The translations under genes and the position numbers were made by a program. The notes below the pieces were generated by a model that ran no database searches, was not told the DNA's origin, and saw only the letters and a list, made by a program, of their open reading frames with translations. Of a stretch of 64,000 nucleotides of DNA, positions 13,506 to 22,730 are shown piece after piece. This DNA comes from Streptosporangium violaceochromogenes. GTDB lineage: Bacteria > Actinomycetota > Actinomycetes > Streptosporangiales > Streptosporangiaceae. The stretch is taken from assembly GCF_014654615.1 (NCBI RefSeq), contig NZ_BNBB01000024.1, forward strand, positions 24,235 to 88,234, written 5' to 3'. Numbering within the stretch: the first letter of the stretch is position 1; each line of letters opens with the position of its first letter.

Positions 13506-14605
13506 CCCTCGAACCCCTCCAGGTAGGCCGCGAACCGGGCGCGCTCGGCGTCGACGAGCCGGTTCGGCTCGGCGTAGACGTGGTCGAAGATGGCGAGCGG
13601 CTCGGGGTCGGGCAGCGCCAGGCAGCGCCCGCGCACGTCGCGGCCCAGCGCGTCGGCCTCGGCGTCGATCGCGTCGAAGAAGTCCTGGTCGGCCACCTGG
13701 TTCTTGAACATGTAGGAGCGGACCCGCTCGATCGGGTCCTTGAGCTTCCACGCCTCCAGCTCGTCGGCCACCCGGTAGCGGGTCGGGTCGTCGGAGGTGG
13801 TGTGCGCGCCCATCCGGTAGGTGAACGCCTCGATCAGCATCGGGCCCTGCCCGGCCCTGGCGTCGGCCAGCGCCTTGCGGGTGACCGCGAGGCAGGCGAA
13901 GACGTCGTTGCCGTCGACCCGGACGCCGGGGAAGCCGAACCCGCTGGCCCTGCGGTACAGGGGGATGCGCGTCTGCCGCTCCAGCGGCTCGGAGATGGCC
14001 CACTGGTTGTTCTGGCAGAAGAAGACGACGGGCGCGTTGAAGACCGACGCCCAGATGAACGACTCGTTCACGTCCCCCTGGGAGGTGGCGCCGTCGCCGA
14101 AGTAGACGATCGAGGCGGCCCCGTCCTCTCCGACGGCGCCGTCGCGCTGGATGCCCATGGCGTAGCCGACCGCGTGCAGGGTCTGGCTGCCGATGACGAT
14201 CGTGTAGAGGTGGAAGTTGTGCTCGGCGGGGTCCCAGCCGCCGTGGTTGACACCGCGGAAGAGTCCCAGCAGGTTGACCGGGTCCACTCCCCGGCACCAG
14301 GCCACACCGTGCTCGCGATAGGTGGGAAAGGCCATGTCCGCATCGGTGAGGGCCCGCCCGGAGCCGATCTGCGCGGCCTCCTGGCCGAGCAGGGAGGCCC
14401 ACAGGCCGAGCTCACCCTGACGCTGGAGCGCCACGGCCTCCAGGTCGACGCGGCGCACCAGGACGAGGTCGCGGTAGAGGCCGCGGATCTCGGCGGGGGT
14501 GAGATCGATGTCGTAGTCGGGGTGCTCGACGCGCTCCCCTTCGGGGGTCAGCAACTGGACGAACTCCGGGGGTGCTTCCGCACCGTGAGGGGCCTCGGCT
14601 GTCAC
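13502..14605 (-). CDS. 2-oxoacid dehydrogenase E1 component, alpha subunit
   Basis: This encodes 367 residues. I start at GTG 14605 because AGGAG lies 6 bases upstream; the frame runs on to 14671. The thiamine-diphosphate motif is YFGDGATSQGDVNE...FCQNNQWAIS. FPTYREHG and YRMGAHTTSDDPTRYR are the substrate and phosphorylation-loop regions. The LLTPEGERV opening is common to actinobacterial E1 alpha. It heads the three-gene operon. The nearby valine dehydrogenase would supply branched-chain keto acids, which favours a Bkd role, but pyruvate is equally possible. Confidence 0.92.
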   Translation of the reverse strand: MTAEAPHGAEAPPEFVQLLTPEGERVEHPDYDIDLTPAEIRGLYRDLVLVRRVDLEAVALQRQGELGLWASLLGQEAAQIGSGRALTDADMAFPTYREHGVAWCRGVDPVNLLGLFRGVNHGGWDPAEHNFHLYTIVIGSQTLHAVGYAMGIQRDGAVGEDGAASIVYFGDGATSQGDVNESFIWASVFNAPVVFFCQNNQWAISEPLERQTRIPLYRRASGFGFPGVRVDGNDVFACLAVTRKALADARAGQGPMLIEAFTYRMGAHTTSDDPTRYRVADELEAWKLKDPIERVRSYMFKNQVADQDFFDAIDAEADALGRDVRGRCLALPDPEPLAIFDHVYAEPNRLVDAERARFAAYLEGFEG

Positions 14606-14898
14606 GTGCCACTCCTGTGTGCTCGGGGCCGCAGAGACGGGTTCGCCGCCTCTGTCCGGCCGATCAGCCACGCATCCGACCCGACTGGTGGTGGTTCGTC
14701 TGCGTTTGGGGACATCGTGACAGAGGTCGTATACCTGTGCGCAAGACCCGTTCCGGCATCCATATCGGTCTCCTGTTCCCCCTTCGACTCGTTTTCACCC
14801 TCGCACGAGGTGCGCGAGAACCCGGCGGCGAACTGCCGACGGAAGCCCGTTACGCTTGAGGCGCCGAACCGTCCCCACCGCGAACCAGGAGGAACACC
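14606..14898. other. Divergent promoter region between the E1 alpha gene and purS
   Basis: No gene is supported here. It must hold the promoters of the 2-oxoacid dehydrogenase operon (- strand) and of purS (+ strand). The purS ribosome-binding site CAGGAGGAA is at 14886-14894. I saw no convincing palindrome. Confidence 0.5.
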
Positions 14899-15144
14899 GT
14901 GGCGCGCGTCATCGTCGACGTCATGCTCAAGCCGGAGATTCTCGACGCGCAGGGCCAGGCGATCGCCCGCGCGCTCCCCCGGCTGGGCTTCTCCGGTGTC
15001 TCGGGGGTACGGCAGGGCAAGCGGTTCGAGGTGGAGCTCGACGGCCCCGCTGACGAGAACGCCCTCACCGAAGTCAGGAAGATGGCCGAAACCCTGCTCG
15101 CCAACACCGTGATCGAGGACTACCGGGTCACCGTAGAGTCCTAG
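14899..15144 (+). CDS. purS: Phosphoribosylformylglycinamidine synthase subunit PurS
   Basis: This encodes 81 residues; GTG 14899 with GGAGGAACACC upstream. The fold markers RVIVDVMLKPEILDAQGQAIARAL and GVSGVRQGKRFEVEL are those of PurS. It links PurQ and PurL in the three-part FGAM synthase, which converts FGAR to FGAM with glutamine and ATP in purine synthesis. purQ and purL lie downstream after one inserted gene. Confidence 0.95.
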   Translation: MARVIVDVMLKPEILDAQGQAIARALPRLGFSGVSGVRQGKRFEVELDGPADENALTEVRKMAETLLANTVIEDYRVTVES

Positions 15145-15248
15145 ATCATCACGTATCGCGGGGAAGTTTCCCTACGTCCGGGTAGATCACGCACGCCCAA
15201 GTAGGTGGTGTTCCGAGCGTGTCGCAATCCCACAGCTTGACCAACACT

Positions 15249-15268
15249 AAATAACATTAAGGTTATTT
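15249..15268. promoter_or_regulatory. AT-rich inverted repeat between purS and the HATPase gene
   Basis: AAATAAC (15249-15255) and GTTATTT (15262-15268) flank a 6-base spacer. In this GC-rich genome such an AT-rich palindrome is unusual. It may be an operator or promoter element for the next gene, 65 bases downstream. Confidence 0.45.
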
Positions 15269-15333
15269 TGCGGTTAGCCCGGATTCCGCGGGGAAACCTT
15301 GACAACGTGACGTCTGGCCCCGGGAGGGATCCG

Positions 15334-15777
15334 GTGGATATCGAGTTCTCGCTGGCCCTGCCCAGAGAGGCCATCGGCATTCCGATGGTCCGCAGAGCCC
15401 TGGGTGACTCGTTGCGTTCGCTCGGAGTCACCGAGGACTGCGTCTCCGACATCCTGCTCGCGGTCACCGAGGCGTGCGCCAACGCCGTGCGCCACGGCGG
15501 CCCGGCCAACCGCTACGAGGTCGAGGTGGCGATCGGGCACGGCCGCTGCGACGTCCGCATCATCGACATGGGCCAGGGCCTCGTACGCGTCCCCGAGCAG
15601 TACCCCCCGGCCGACACCGAGAACGGGCGGGGCCTTCTGATCATGCAGGCCGTGGTGGACGAGATCTCCTTCGGCATCACGCCCGGCCGGGGAACCACCG
15701 TCCACCTGCGCAAACGCCTCGACTGGGATGAGGAGGCCGTCTTTCAGCGCCGTGGCCGTGTGCTCGCCGCCGTCTGA
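15334..15777 (+). CDS. ATP-binding protein of the SpoIIAB/RsbW anti-sigma kinase type
   Basis: This encodes 147 residues. I start at GTG 15334, 6 bases after GGGAGG; the frame opens earlier. It is a single HATPase_c_2 domain: the N box LLAVTEACANAVRHG, the G1 region DMGQGL and the G2 region NGRGLLIMQAVVDE are all present. Such proteins bind and inhibit sigma factors, or phosphorylate anti-anti-sigma proteins, in stress and developmental control. No sigma or anti-sigma-antagonist gene is beside it. It sits between purS and purQ, with its own leader and roughly 250 bases of gap after it. Confidence 0.85.
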   Translation: MDIEFSLALPREAIGIPMVRRALGDSLRSLGVTEDCVSDILLAVTEACANAVRHGGPANRYEVEVAIGHGRCDVRIIDMGQGLVRVPEQYPPADTENGRGLLIMQAVVDEISFGITPGRGTTVHLRKRLDWDEEAVFQRRGRVLAAV

Positions 15778-16029
15778 CCCCGTCCGCCGCGGCCGCGCCG
15801 TGACCGGGCGCCACCCGCAGCGCCACCCACGGTGTTCTCCGGAGCGTCCCCGGCACCCCGAGCACTTCCCACGGCACCGGACCCCGCGCCGCGGCGTGGG
15901 CCGTACGGCCTGAAAGACTCCGCTTATGACCCGTCCGCCGGGAGCGGATAGCCTGGGCGCACCGCCGCAGACCGATGTCCGACGTGGGGAATGTCGGCGC
16001 GGCGCTCGTTTGTGGAGGGAAACGCTGTC

Positions 16030-16713
16030 ATGAGTGCTGCCCGTGTGGGCGTCGTCACTTTTCCCGGAACGCTTGACGATCAGGACGCGGCCCGTGCCGT
16101 ACGTCACGCGGGCGGCGAGGCCGTCCCGCTGTGGCACGCCGATCCCGATCTCAAGGGGGTGGACGCGGTCTTCCTGCCCGGCGGATTCTCCTACGGAGAC
16201 TATCTGCGGTGCGGAGCCATCTCCCGGTTCGCCCCGCTGATGGAGGAGCTGATCCCGGCGGCCAGGGCCGGGCTGCCGGTGCTGGGCACCTGCAACGGCT
16301 TCCAGATCCTGTGCGAGGCCCACCTGCTCCCCGGCGCGCTGATGCGCAACGCCGGCCTGCACTACGTCTGCCGCGACCAGGGCATCCGGGTGGAGAACAC
16401 CGCCACCCCCTGGACCTCTGACTTCACCGAGGGCCAGGAGATCGTGCTGCCGATCAAGCACGGCGAGGGCCGCTACGTCGCCGACGAGGAGACCCTGAGC
16501 GCGCTGGAGGCGCGAGGAGGAGTCGTCTTCCGCTACATCGGGGGCAACCCCAACGGCTCGCTGAACGACATCGCGGGCATCCGCAACGAGGCCGGGAACA
16601 TCGTCGGCCTCATGCCCCACCCCGAGCACGCGATCGAGGACCTCACCGGCGCCCCGAGCACGGACGGCCGCGGGTTCTTCTCCTCGATCCTGAAGAAGCT
16701 GGTGAACCTGTGA
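16030..16713 (+). CDS. purQ: Phosphoribosylformylglycinamidine synthase subunit PurQ (glutaminase)
   Basis: This encodes 227 residues from ATG 16030, with GGAGGGAAACGC upstream. It is a class I glutamine amidotransferase: nucleophile Cys88 in GLPVLGTCNGFQIL, and the His/Glu pair in LMPHPEHAIED. FLPGGFSYGDYLRCG is the PurQ signature. It releases ammonia from glutamine for PurL. It overlaps purL by 4 bases (GTGA at 16710), so the two are translated together. Confidence 0.96.
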   Translation: MSAARVGVVTFPGTLDDQDAARAVRHAGGEAVPLWHADPDLKGVDAVFLPGGFSYGDYLRCGAISRFAPLMEELIPAARAGLPVLGTCNGFQILCEAHLLPGALMRNAGLHYVCRDQGIRVENTATPWTSDFTEGQEIVLPIKHGEGRYVADEETLSALEARGGVVFRYIGGNPNGSLNDIAGIRNEAGNIVGLMPHPEHAIEDLTGAPSTDGRGFFSSILKKLVNL

Positions 16714-19013
16714 GCGAGCACGACCGCCAGGCCCCCGCCGACGGCGCGCGGACCCACGCGCCCCTGGACACCGTACGGCGGGCGCACGACACCCCCGGCG
16801 AGCGCCAGCCGTACGCCGAGCTGGGAATGAAGACCGACGAGTACGAGCGGGTCCGCGCGATCCTCGGCCGCCGGCCCACCGGCTCCGAGCTGGCGATCTA
16901 CAGCGTCATGTGGAGCGAGCACTGCTCCTACAAGTCCTCCAAGGTGCACCTGCGCCAGTTCGGCACCAAGGCCCCCGCCTCCGACGCCCTGCTGGTCGGC
17001 ATGGGCGAGAACGCCGGGGTGGTGGACGTCGGTGACGGCTGGGCGGCCACCTTCAAGATCGAATCACATAACCACCCCTCCTACGTGGAGCCGCACCAGG
17101 GCGCGGCGACCGGCGTCGGCGGGATCGTCCGCGACATCATGTCGATGGGCGCGCGCCCCGTGGCGGTGATGGACGCGCTGCGCTTCGGCGCCGCCGACGC
17201 CCCCGACACCCGGCGGGTGCTGCCCGGCGTGGTGGAGGGCATCAGCCACTACGGCAACTGCCTGGGGCTGCCCAACATCGGCGGCGAGGTCGTCTTCGAC
17301 CCCTGCTACATCGGCAACCCGCTGGTCAACGCGTTGTGCGTGGGCCTGCTCCGCAAGGACCAGATCAAGCTGGCCACCGCCCCGGGGCCCGGCAACAAGG
17401 TCGTGCTGTTCGGAGCGCTGACCGGCCCCGACGGCATCGGCGGCGCGTCCGTCCTGGCCTCGGCCACGTTCGAGGACGAGTCGCACGCCAAACGCCCCAG
17501 CGTCCAGGTGGGCGACCCGTTCATGGAGAAGCTGCTGATCGAGTGCTGCCTGGAGCTCTACCAGGCGGACGTGGTCGTGGGCATCCAGGACCTCGGCGCG
17601 GCCGGCGTGTCGTGCGCGACCACCGAGCTGGCGGCCAAGGGCACCGGCGGCATGAACGTCAGGCTGGACCTCGTCCCGCTGCGCGACCCGTCGCTGCGGC
17701 CCGAGGAGATCCTGATGAGCGAGTCGCAGGAGCGCATGATGGCGGTCGTCGCCCCCGACGACATCGACGCCTTCATGGCGATCTGCTCCAGGTGGGACAT
17801 CCCGGCGACCGTGATCGGGGAGGTCACCGACGGCGGACGCCTGGTGATGACCTGGCACGGCGAGACCATCGTCGACATCCCGCCGGGCACCGCCGCCGAC
17901 GAGGGCCCGGTCTACGAGCGGCCGTTCCACGAGCCGGCCGGCCAGGCCGCCCTCAACGCCGACGACCCCGCGCGCCTGCCCCGCCCCGCCGACCTGCGGG
18001 CGGCGCTGCTCGAACTCCTCGGCTCCCCCAACGTGGCCTCCAAGGAGTGGGTCACCTCCCAGTACGACCGGTACGTGCGGGGCAACACCGTGCTGGCCCA
18101 GCCCGCCGACGCCGGCGTGCTGCGGATCGGCGAGATCATGCCGGGGGCGGAGGAGACCACCCGGGGCATCGCGCTGGCGACGGACGGCAACGGCCGCTAC
18201 GCCCGGCTCGACCCGTACGCCGGCGCGCAGCTCGCGCTGGCCGAGGCCTACCGCAACGTCGCGGTGACCGGCGCGAAGCCGCTCGCGGTGACCAACTGCC
18301 TCAACTTCGGCTCTCCGGAGGATCCCGAGGTCATGTGGCAGTTCGCCGAGGCCACGCGCGGTCTGGCCGACGCCTGCAAGATCCTCGGCGTCCCGGTGAC
18401 CGGCGGAAACGTCTCCTTCTACAACCAGACCGGCTCCACCCCGATCCACCCGACCCCGGTCGTGGGCGTGCTGGGCGTGATCGACGACGTGGCCGGGCGG
18501 GTCAGGAGCGGCTTCAGCGGCGTGGGCGACCAGGTCGTCCTGCTCGGCGAGACGGCCGAGGAGTTCGGCGGCTCGGAGTGGGCCCACGTGGCCCACGGCC
18601 ACCTGGGGGGCCTCCCGCCCCGGGCGAACCTGGAGGCCGAGCGCGACCTCGCGCTGGTGCTGACCGAGGCCGCCTCCCAGGGGCTGCTCACCGGCTCGCA
18701 CGACCTGTCCGACGGCGGCCTGGCCGTCGCCCTGGCCGAGGCGTGCCTGGCCCAGGGGGTCGGCTGCACGGTCTCCCTGCCGGACGGCGACGCGTTCGTC
18801 AACCTGTTCAGCGAGTCGTCGGCCCGCGCGCTGGTGACGGTGGCACCGGAGTCCTTCGAGGCGTTCGCCGCGCTCTGTGCCGCCCACGAGGTGCCCTGCC
18901 GGAGGCTGGGCGTCACCGGCGGCGCCGCGCTGGCCGTCGAGGACGTCCTGGAGATCCCGGTCGCCGAACTGCGCGAGACCCACACGGCCACCCTGCCGGG
19001 CATCTTCGGCTGA
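16710..19013 (+). CDS. purL: Phosphoribosylformylglycinamidine synthase subunit PurL
   Basis: This encodes 767 residues, the small-form PurL that needs PurS and PurQ. The first 40 residues are a variable extension. ELAIYSVMWSEHCSYKSSK and FKIESHNHPSYVEPHQGA are the signature motifs, followed by DLGAAGVSCATTE and a second half carrying GGNVSFYNQTG. It performs the ATP-dependent amidation of FGAR. The gene ends the purQ-purL unit and is followed by a 16-bp terminator. Confidence 0.96.
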   Translation: MSEHDRQAPADGARTHAPLDTVRRAHDTPGERQPYAELGMKTDEYERVRAILGRRPTGSELAIYSVMWSEHCSYKSSKVHLRQFGTKAPASDALLVGMGENAGVVDVGDGWAATFKIESHNHPSYVEPHQGAATGVGGIVRDIMSMGARPVAVMDALRFGAADAPDTRRVLPGVVEGISHYGNCLGLPNIGGEVVFDPCYIGNPLVNALCVGLLRKDQIKLATAPGPGNKVVLFGALTGPDGIGGASVLASATFEDESHAKRPSVQVGDPFMEKLLIECCLELYQADVVVGIQDLGAAGVSCATTELAAKGTGGMNVRLDLVPLRDPSLRPEEILMSESQERMMAVVAPDDIDAFMAICSRWDIPATVIGEVTDGGRLVMTWHGETIVDIPPGTAADEGPVYERPFHEPAGQAALNADDPARLPRPADLRAALLELLGSPNVASKEWVTSQYDRYVRGNTVLAQPADAGVLRIGEIMPGAEETTRGIALATDGNGRYARLDPYAGAQLALAEAYRNVAVTGAKPLAVTNCLNFGSPEDPEVMWQFAEATRGLADACKILGVPVTGGNVSFYNQTGSTPIHPTPVVGVLGVIDDVAGRVRSGFSGVGDQVVLLGETAEEFGGSEWAHVAHGHLGGLPPRANLEAERDLALVLTEAASQGLLTGSHDLSDGGLAVALAEACLAQGVGCTVSLPDGDAFVNLFSESSARALVTVAPESFEAFAALCAAHEVPCRRLGVTGGAALAVEDVLEIPVAELRETHTATLPGIFG

Positions 19014-19044
19014 CGCGACGGGGCCGCCGGGCCCCGTGATCGAT

Positions 19045-19080
19045 GAAGGGGGTACGGCTCGCCCGAGCCGTACCCCCTTC
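19045..19080 (+). terminator. Terminator of purQL (16-bp perfect stem)
   Basis: GAAGGGGGTACGGCTC (19045-19060) and its exact complement (19065-19080) enclose a 4-base loop, about 30 bases after the purL stop. Confidence 0.8.
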
Positions 19081-19605
19081 TGGTATCCGGGGATTGGGAG
19101 AGCGGCTCCCCGGAAGCTCTTCCCTACTGGGTCCCCTTCCCGACCGCCCGTCCCCCTCGGCGGGCGATCGGGAAGGGGATCACGCCCGAGAGCATGGAGC
19201 CCGCGTGGCGGTCTGGGGGAAACGCCCCGTTCCGGGAGGGAAACCGGCCGTGCGGATGTCCGGCACCGTGAAAGCCACCGGTCCTCCTTTCCGCGACACC
19301 GGCTTCCGGTGTGATGACGAGGGGTCACGTAATACACGCCTCACCCGTTCCAGGCGTTGCCATAGGAAACATCACGTTTCGGCCTCAGGGAGCTGTGTGC
19401 GAAGCGCGTGACCGCAAGGGGGCACACGGGGTGATCGGACGCGCTCGGAGCCCCTCGGCGGGACGGGCGTGTACGGGGCGGGCCGTAGGGGGCGGGCATG
19501 CGCGGAGCGGGCTTCCCGCGAACACAGCGAAGCGGGCCCACCCGAAGGCGGGCCCGCACGGGAAGCGGCCGGATTCTTATGAGGCGCGGGGCCGGCGGAC
19601 GCCGG
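19081..19605. other. Gene-free stretch with two further hairpins
   Basis: There is no supported gene between the purL terminator and the phoX stop. A near-perfect 20-bp hairpin lies at 19131-19150/19161-19180 (two non-Watson-Crick positions). A shorter GC hairpin, GCGGGCCC/GGGCCCGC, lies at 19532-19539/19550-19557 and is well placed to end phoX transcription from the other strand. The middle (19190-19500) shows nothing I recognise. Confidence 0.5.
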
Positions 19606-21690
19606 TCAGGAACCGATCCGCTTGCCCTCGGTGTGCCAGACCACCGCGACGGCCGGGCGGGGCTGGCTGCTACCGCCGTCGGGCCAGTGGCTGCTGGGCT
19701 TGTCGGGGCCGGCCCCGTCGGTCTCGCCCGGGTGCTGGACGGCCACGAAGACGCTGCGCTGGTCCGGGCTGACCACCGGGCCGCACGCCTCGGCCCCGAT
19801 CGGGATGCTCAGGAACCGCCGGAGATAGCCGCGCTCGTCGCCGCGGACGGGCATGACGAACAGGCCGTCGTTGGCGCCGAGGGCGTTGCCGTCGGTGGCG
19901 ATCCAGAGGTTGCCCGCGGCGTCGAAGGCGAGGTTGTCCGGGCAGGAGATCGCCGAGACCTTCGTCTTGTCGAACCCCGCGTAGTAGGTCGAGGCGTCGG
20001 CGGGGTCACCGCAGACCAGCGGCAGGGACCAGGCGAAGGTCGTGGCGGCGGCGTCGTTGCCGCGCTCGACGATCTCCAGGACGTGACCGTGCTTGTTCAC
20101 GGCGCGGGGGTTGGCCTCGTCCGCCTGGGCCGGGGTCCGCCTGTCGTTCTTGGTCAGCGCCACGTAGACGCCGCCGGTGATCGGGTTGCGCTCGACGTCC
20201 TCGGGCCGGTCCATCTTGGTCGCGCCGGCCTTGTCGGCCGCCACCCGGGTGTAGACGAGAACCTCCTGGGCGGTCATCCCCGCCACGTGCGAGACGTCGC
20301 CGGTGACCAGCGGGATCCACGTGCCGGAGCCGTCGAAGCGGCCGTCGGCGGGCGGCTTGCCGCTGCCGTCGATCTCCGTCGCGGGACTGTCGCCGGTGAA
20401 CTTGGCGACGTACAGCGTGCCCTCGTCCAGCAGCGTCCGGTTGTGCCGGTCGGAGCCGGGGATGTAGGGCTTCTTCGAGACGAACTTGTAGACGTACTCG
20501 AAGCGGGCGTCGTCTCCCATGTAGACCACGACCCGCCCGTCCTTGGCCAGGCTGGTGGTGGCGCCCTCGTGGGTCAGGCGCCCCAGGGCGGTGCGCTTGA
20601 CCGGGACGGAGTCGGGGTCGAAGGGGTCGATCTCCACGACCCAGCCGAACCGGTTGACCTCGTTCGGGTGCTTGGCCAGGTCGAAACGCTCCTCGACCCG
20701 GTCGAACCGCCGGCTGTCGTCCGGGATGGCGGCCGTGGGGCTCACGCCGTACCTGGCGAGGAAGGGCTTCTGCGCCTCGGGCGCGGAGGGGCCGTTGACG
20801 AAGTAGTAGTTGAAGTTCTCCTCGCCGCTCAGCACGGTGCCCCAGGGGGTGGTGCCGCCGGCACAGTTGTTGATCATCCCGATGGGGGTGGTGCCCGCCG
20901 GGTCGGCGGCGGTCTTCAGCAGGTCGCCGCCCGCCGCCGGGCCGGTGAACCTCATCGGGGTCAGCGGGGTGATGCGGCGGTTGTAGCGGCGGGGGCCCTG
21001 CGTGACCAGCTTCCACCGGCCCGACCTGCCCACCCGCTCGATCTCGATCACCGAGCCGCCGTGCGCGACAAGCCCGATCTTGATCTGCTCCTCGGTGGCG
21101 GCGGTCCCGTTGGTGTAGCCGTGGAACATCAGAACCTCGTCGGTGTGCTCGTGGTTGACCCAGAGCAGGGCGCGCTGCTGCCCCAGCGGGAAGAACGCGA
21201 CGAAGTCGTTGTTGTAGCCGAACTGCTTGGCCTGAGCGGCGGCGGTCTGGTTCTCGAAGTCGAAGGCCGGCGCGCCGGGCAGCACCGGGTCGCCCCAGCG
21301 CGCCAGGGGGGCCGCCTCGTAGTCCTCGGGAACGATCAGCGCGTCGGCGGTGGTCGGCTCGACAGGGGTGAAGCCGAGGCTCTGCGGGACGTCGAGGCCC
21401 GGGGCGAGGGCCGCCGCCGTCCCCGAGGCGGCGAGCGCCGGAGCCGGGGTGGCGGCCGCCGCGGTGGCCGCCGCCCCGAGTGCGAGGGCGCCGAGCGCGC
21501 CGGCGCGCAGCACGCCCCGGCGGGATATCGCCTCGGCGACCACGTCGCCGAAGTAGGGGTTGCCGCTGGTGTTCGCCACCTCGTGTGCGCACTGGTTGCC
21601 GCAACGGAACCGGCAGGTCAGAGCGCTACGCCCTCCTTTGTGGGAGCTGTCGATCAGGGGAATCGGTCTGCGCGGCAACGGGGTCGACAC
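19606..21690 (-). CDS. phoX: PhoX-family phosphatase (DUF839), Tat-exported
   Basis: This encodes 694 residues. GTG 21690 is chosen because GGAGG lies 5 bases upstream. A twin-arginine signal sits unusually deep, at about residues 57-80 (SRRGVLRAGALGALALG). The mature part has the PhoX markers PLARWGDPVLPG, NNDFVAFFPLG, WVNHEHTDE, NNCAGGTTPWGT, SGEENFNYYF and DNLAFDAAGNLWIATDG. PhoX enzymes are Ca/Fe-dependent alkaline phosphatases that free phosphate outside the cell. I saw no good Pho box upstream. Confidence 0.92.
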   Translation of the reverse strand: MSTPLPRRPIPLIDSSHKGGRSALTCRFRCGNQCAHEVANTSGNPYFGDVVAEAISRRGVLRAGALGALALGAAATAAAATPAPALAASGTAAALAPGLDVPQSLGFTPVEPTTADALIVPEDYEAAPLARWGDPVLPGAPAFDFENQTAAAQAKQFGYNNDFVAFFPLGQQRALLWVNHEHTDEVLMFHGYTNGTAATEEQIKIGLVAHGGSVIEIERVGRSGRWKLVTQGPRRYNRRITPLTPMRFTGPAAGGDLLKTAADPAGTTPIGMINNCAGGTTPWGTVLSGEENFNYYFVNGPSAPEAQKPFLARYGVSPTAAIPDDSRRFDRVEERFDLAKHPNEVNRFGWVVEIDPFDPDSVPVKRTALGRLTHEGATTSLAKDGRVVVYMGDDARFEYVYKFVSKKPYIPGSDRHNRTLLDEGTLYVAKFTGDSPATEIDGSGKPPADGRFDGSGTWIPLVTGDVSHVAGMTAQEVLVYTRVAADKAGATKMDRPEDVERNPITGGVYVALTKNDRRTPAQADEANPRAVNKHGHVLEIVERGNDAAATTFAWSLPLVCGDPADASTYYAGFDKTKVSAISCPDNLAFDAAGNLWIATDGNALGANDGLFVMPVRGDERGYLRRFLSIPIGAEACGPVVSPDQRSVFVAVQHPGETDGAGPDKPSSHWPDGGSSQPRPAVAVVWHTEGKRIGS

Positions 21691-21806
21691 AGTTTCCTCC
21701 AAGGGTCTACGTCGTCGGTCCGGCCGGACGCTTGATGCGCCGATGAGAGTTTAGGGTGAGGAGTAAATGCTATTCAGGTAAACAACTATTACGATCAATT
21801 CCGGTT

Positions 21807-22292
21807 ATGACCAACGGGCATGATGGAGGCGTGCCACCTCGCAAACCCGACGCAGCCAGAGTCCGCGCCGCGCTGGACGCCCAGTTGATCGCCCTCGACG
21901 AGCCGCCCTACGACGGGCCGGAGGGGGTGAGCGGGCTCCTGGAGTCATGTGTCGCACTGGCGTTACGAACCTACGAGCGGCGGATGCGCCCGGAGCGGGA
22001 GATCACCCGCTTCGCCGTGTGGCACCTGCTCGACCTCCTGGCCACCTCGGCTCCCGGGCGGACCGTCGAGGTGCGGGTTCCCCCGTACGCCGCGGTGCAG
22101 TGCGTCGCGGGCCCCCGCCACACCCGGGGCACCCCGCCGAACGTGGTGGAGACCGACGCGCCGACCTGGCTGGAGCTGGCCACCGGCCGTCTGACCTGGG
22201 CAGAGGCGATGGCGGCCGGTCGCGTCACGGCGAGCGGAAGCCGGGCCGACCTGTCGGAACACCTCCCCTTGCACCGGCACCGCGCCCCCTGA
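21807..22292 (+). CDS. Sterol-carrier-family protein of actinobacteria
   Basis: This encodes 161 residues from ATG 21807; a GTG at 21831 is an alternative, since GGAGG precedes it but only by one base. The core is a helical N-terminal half and a C-terminal SCP2-like end (PTWLELATGRLTWAEAMAAGRVTASGSRADLSEHLPL), the pattern of proteins annotated as sterol carrier family near purF in actinobacteria. SCP2 folds bind lipids or serve as helper domains of thiol-dependent isomerases. No partner is adjacent. Confidence 0.78.
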   Translation: MTNGHDGGVPPRKPDAARVRAALDAQLIALDEPPYDGPEGVSGLLESCVALALRTYERRMRPEREITRFAVWHLLDLLATSAPGRTVEVRVPPYAAVQCVAGPRHTRGTPPNVVETDAPTWLELATGRLTWAEAMAAGRVTASGSRADLSEHLPLHRHRAP

Positions 22293-22429
22293 CGCCACAC
22301 CGCCCGACACCACGCCGGCCGCCCCCGCGCCTCCTGACACCCCTTCGGGAGGCGCCCGTCGGCGCGCCCTCCGAAGGTCCCGGAGACGGAGGATACGAGG
22401 GGCCCGGACGGTGCACAGGAGAGAGAGCG

Positions 22430-22565
22430 ACAACGACAAAAACCCCAGACGCCACAGCAACCACAAACGCGGCAGAAATAGGAATTCCGGCCACCGCACA
22501 GGAAAACGCAGCACTAACAACTACAAAGAACCCAAACACCATAGAAAAGCACAAACGCCACTGAG
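22430..22565 (+). promoter_or_regulatory. A/C-rich, G-poor stretch, possible Rho-dependent terminator
   Basis: For about 135 bases the + strand is mostly A and C, with very few T and almost no G in its second half, unlike anything nearby. It lies 140 bases after the sterol-carrier-family gene. A C-rich, G-poor, unstructured RNA is what Rho needs for loading. Frames through it give only low-complexity peptides, so I do not call a gene. Confidence 0.4.
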
Positions 22566-22606
22566 GCAAGAGGGGGGGCCGCCAAAAAAGAAAAAGGCCG
22601 CGCCGC

Positions 22607-22640
22607 GGGAACGCGACAAAGGAAAACGGGAACGCGACAA
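22607..22640. repeat. Two direct copies of a 13-bp unit
   Basis: GGGAACGCGACAA occurs at 22607-22619 and again at 22628-22640. It is next to a short A-rich run (22583-22595) and just beyond the stop codon side of the DUF4190 gene. Confidence 0.6.
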
Positions 22641-22730
22641 TTTCCGCCGGCCTTTGACGGCGCGTTCCACCGGCACGCGAGAAGGGCCCGAAGCCGCGGT
22701 CACGGCGCGGTCCACGCCTGGATGCGTGGC

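Noticed and set aside
17064..19337. 757-codon open frame opposite purL
   Set aside because: Shadow of purL: no start signal, biased composition, and purL is certain from its motifs.
21691..21806. Possible Pho boxes upstream of phoX
   Set aside because: Two TTTAC-like units lie 15 bases apart, not the 11-base spacing of actinobacterial Pho boxes.
22225..22569. Open frame on the - strand with two hydrophobic stretches
   Set aside because: The hydrophobicity follows from the T-rich composition of the - strand in the A/C-rich island; no ribosome-binding site, and it overlaps the sterol-carrier-family gene end.
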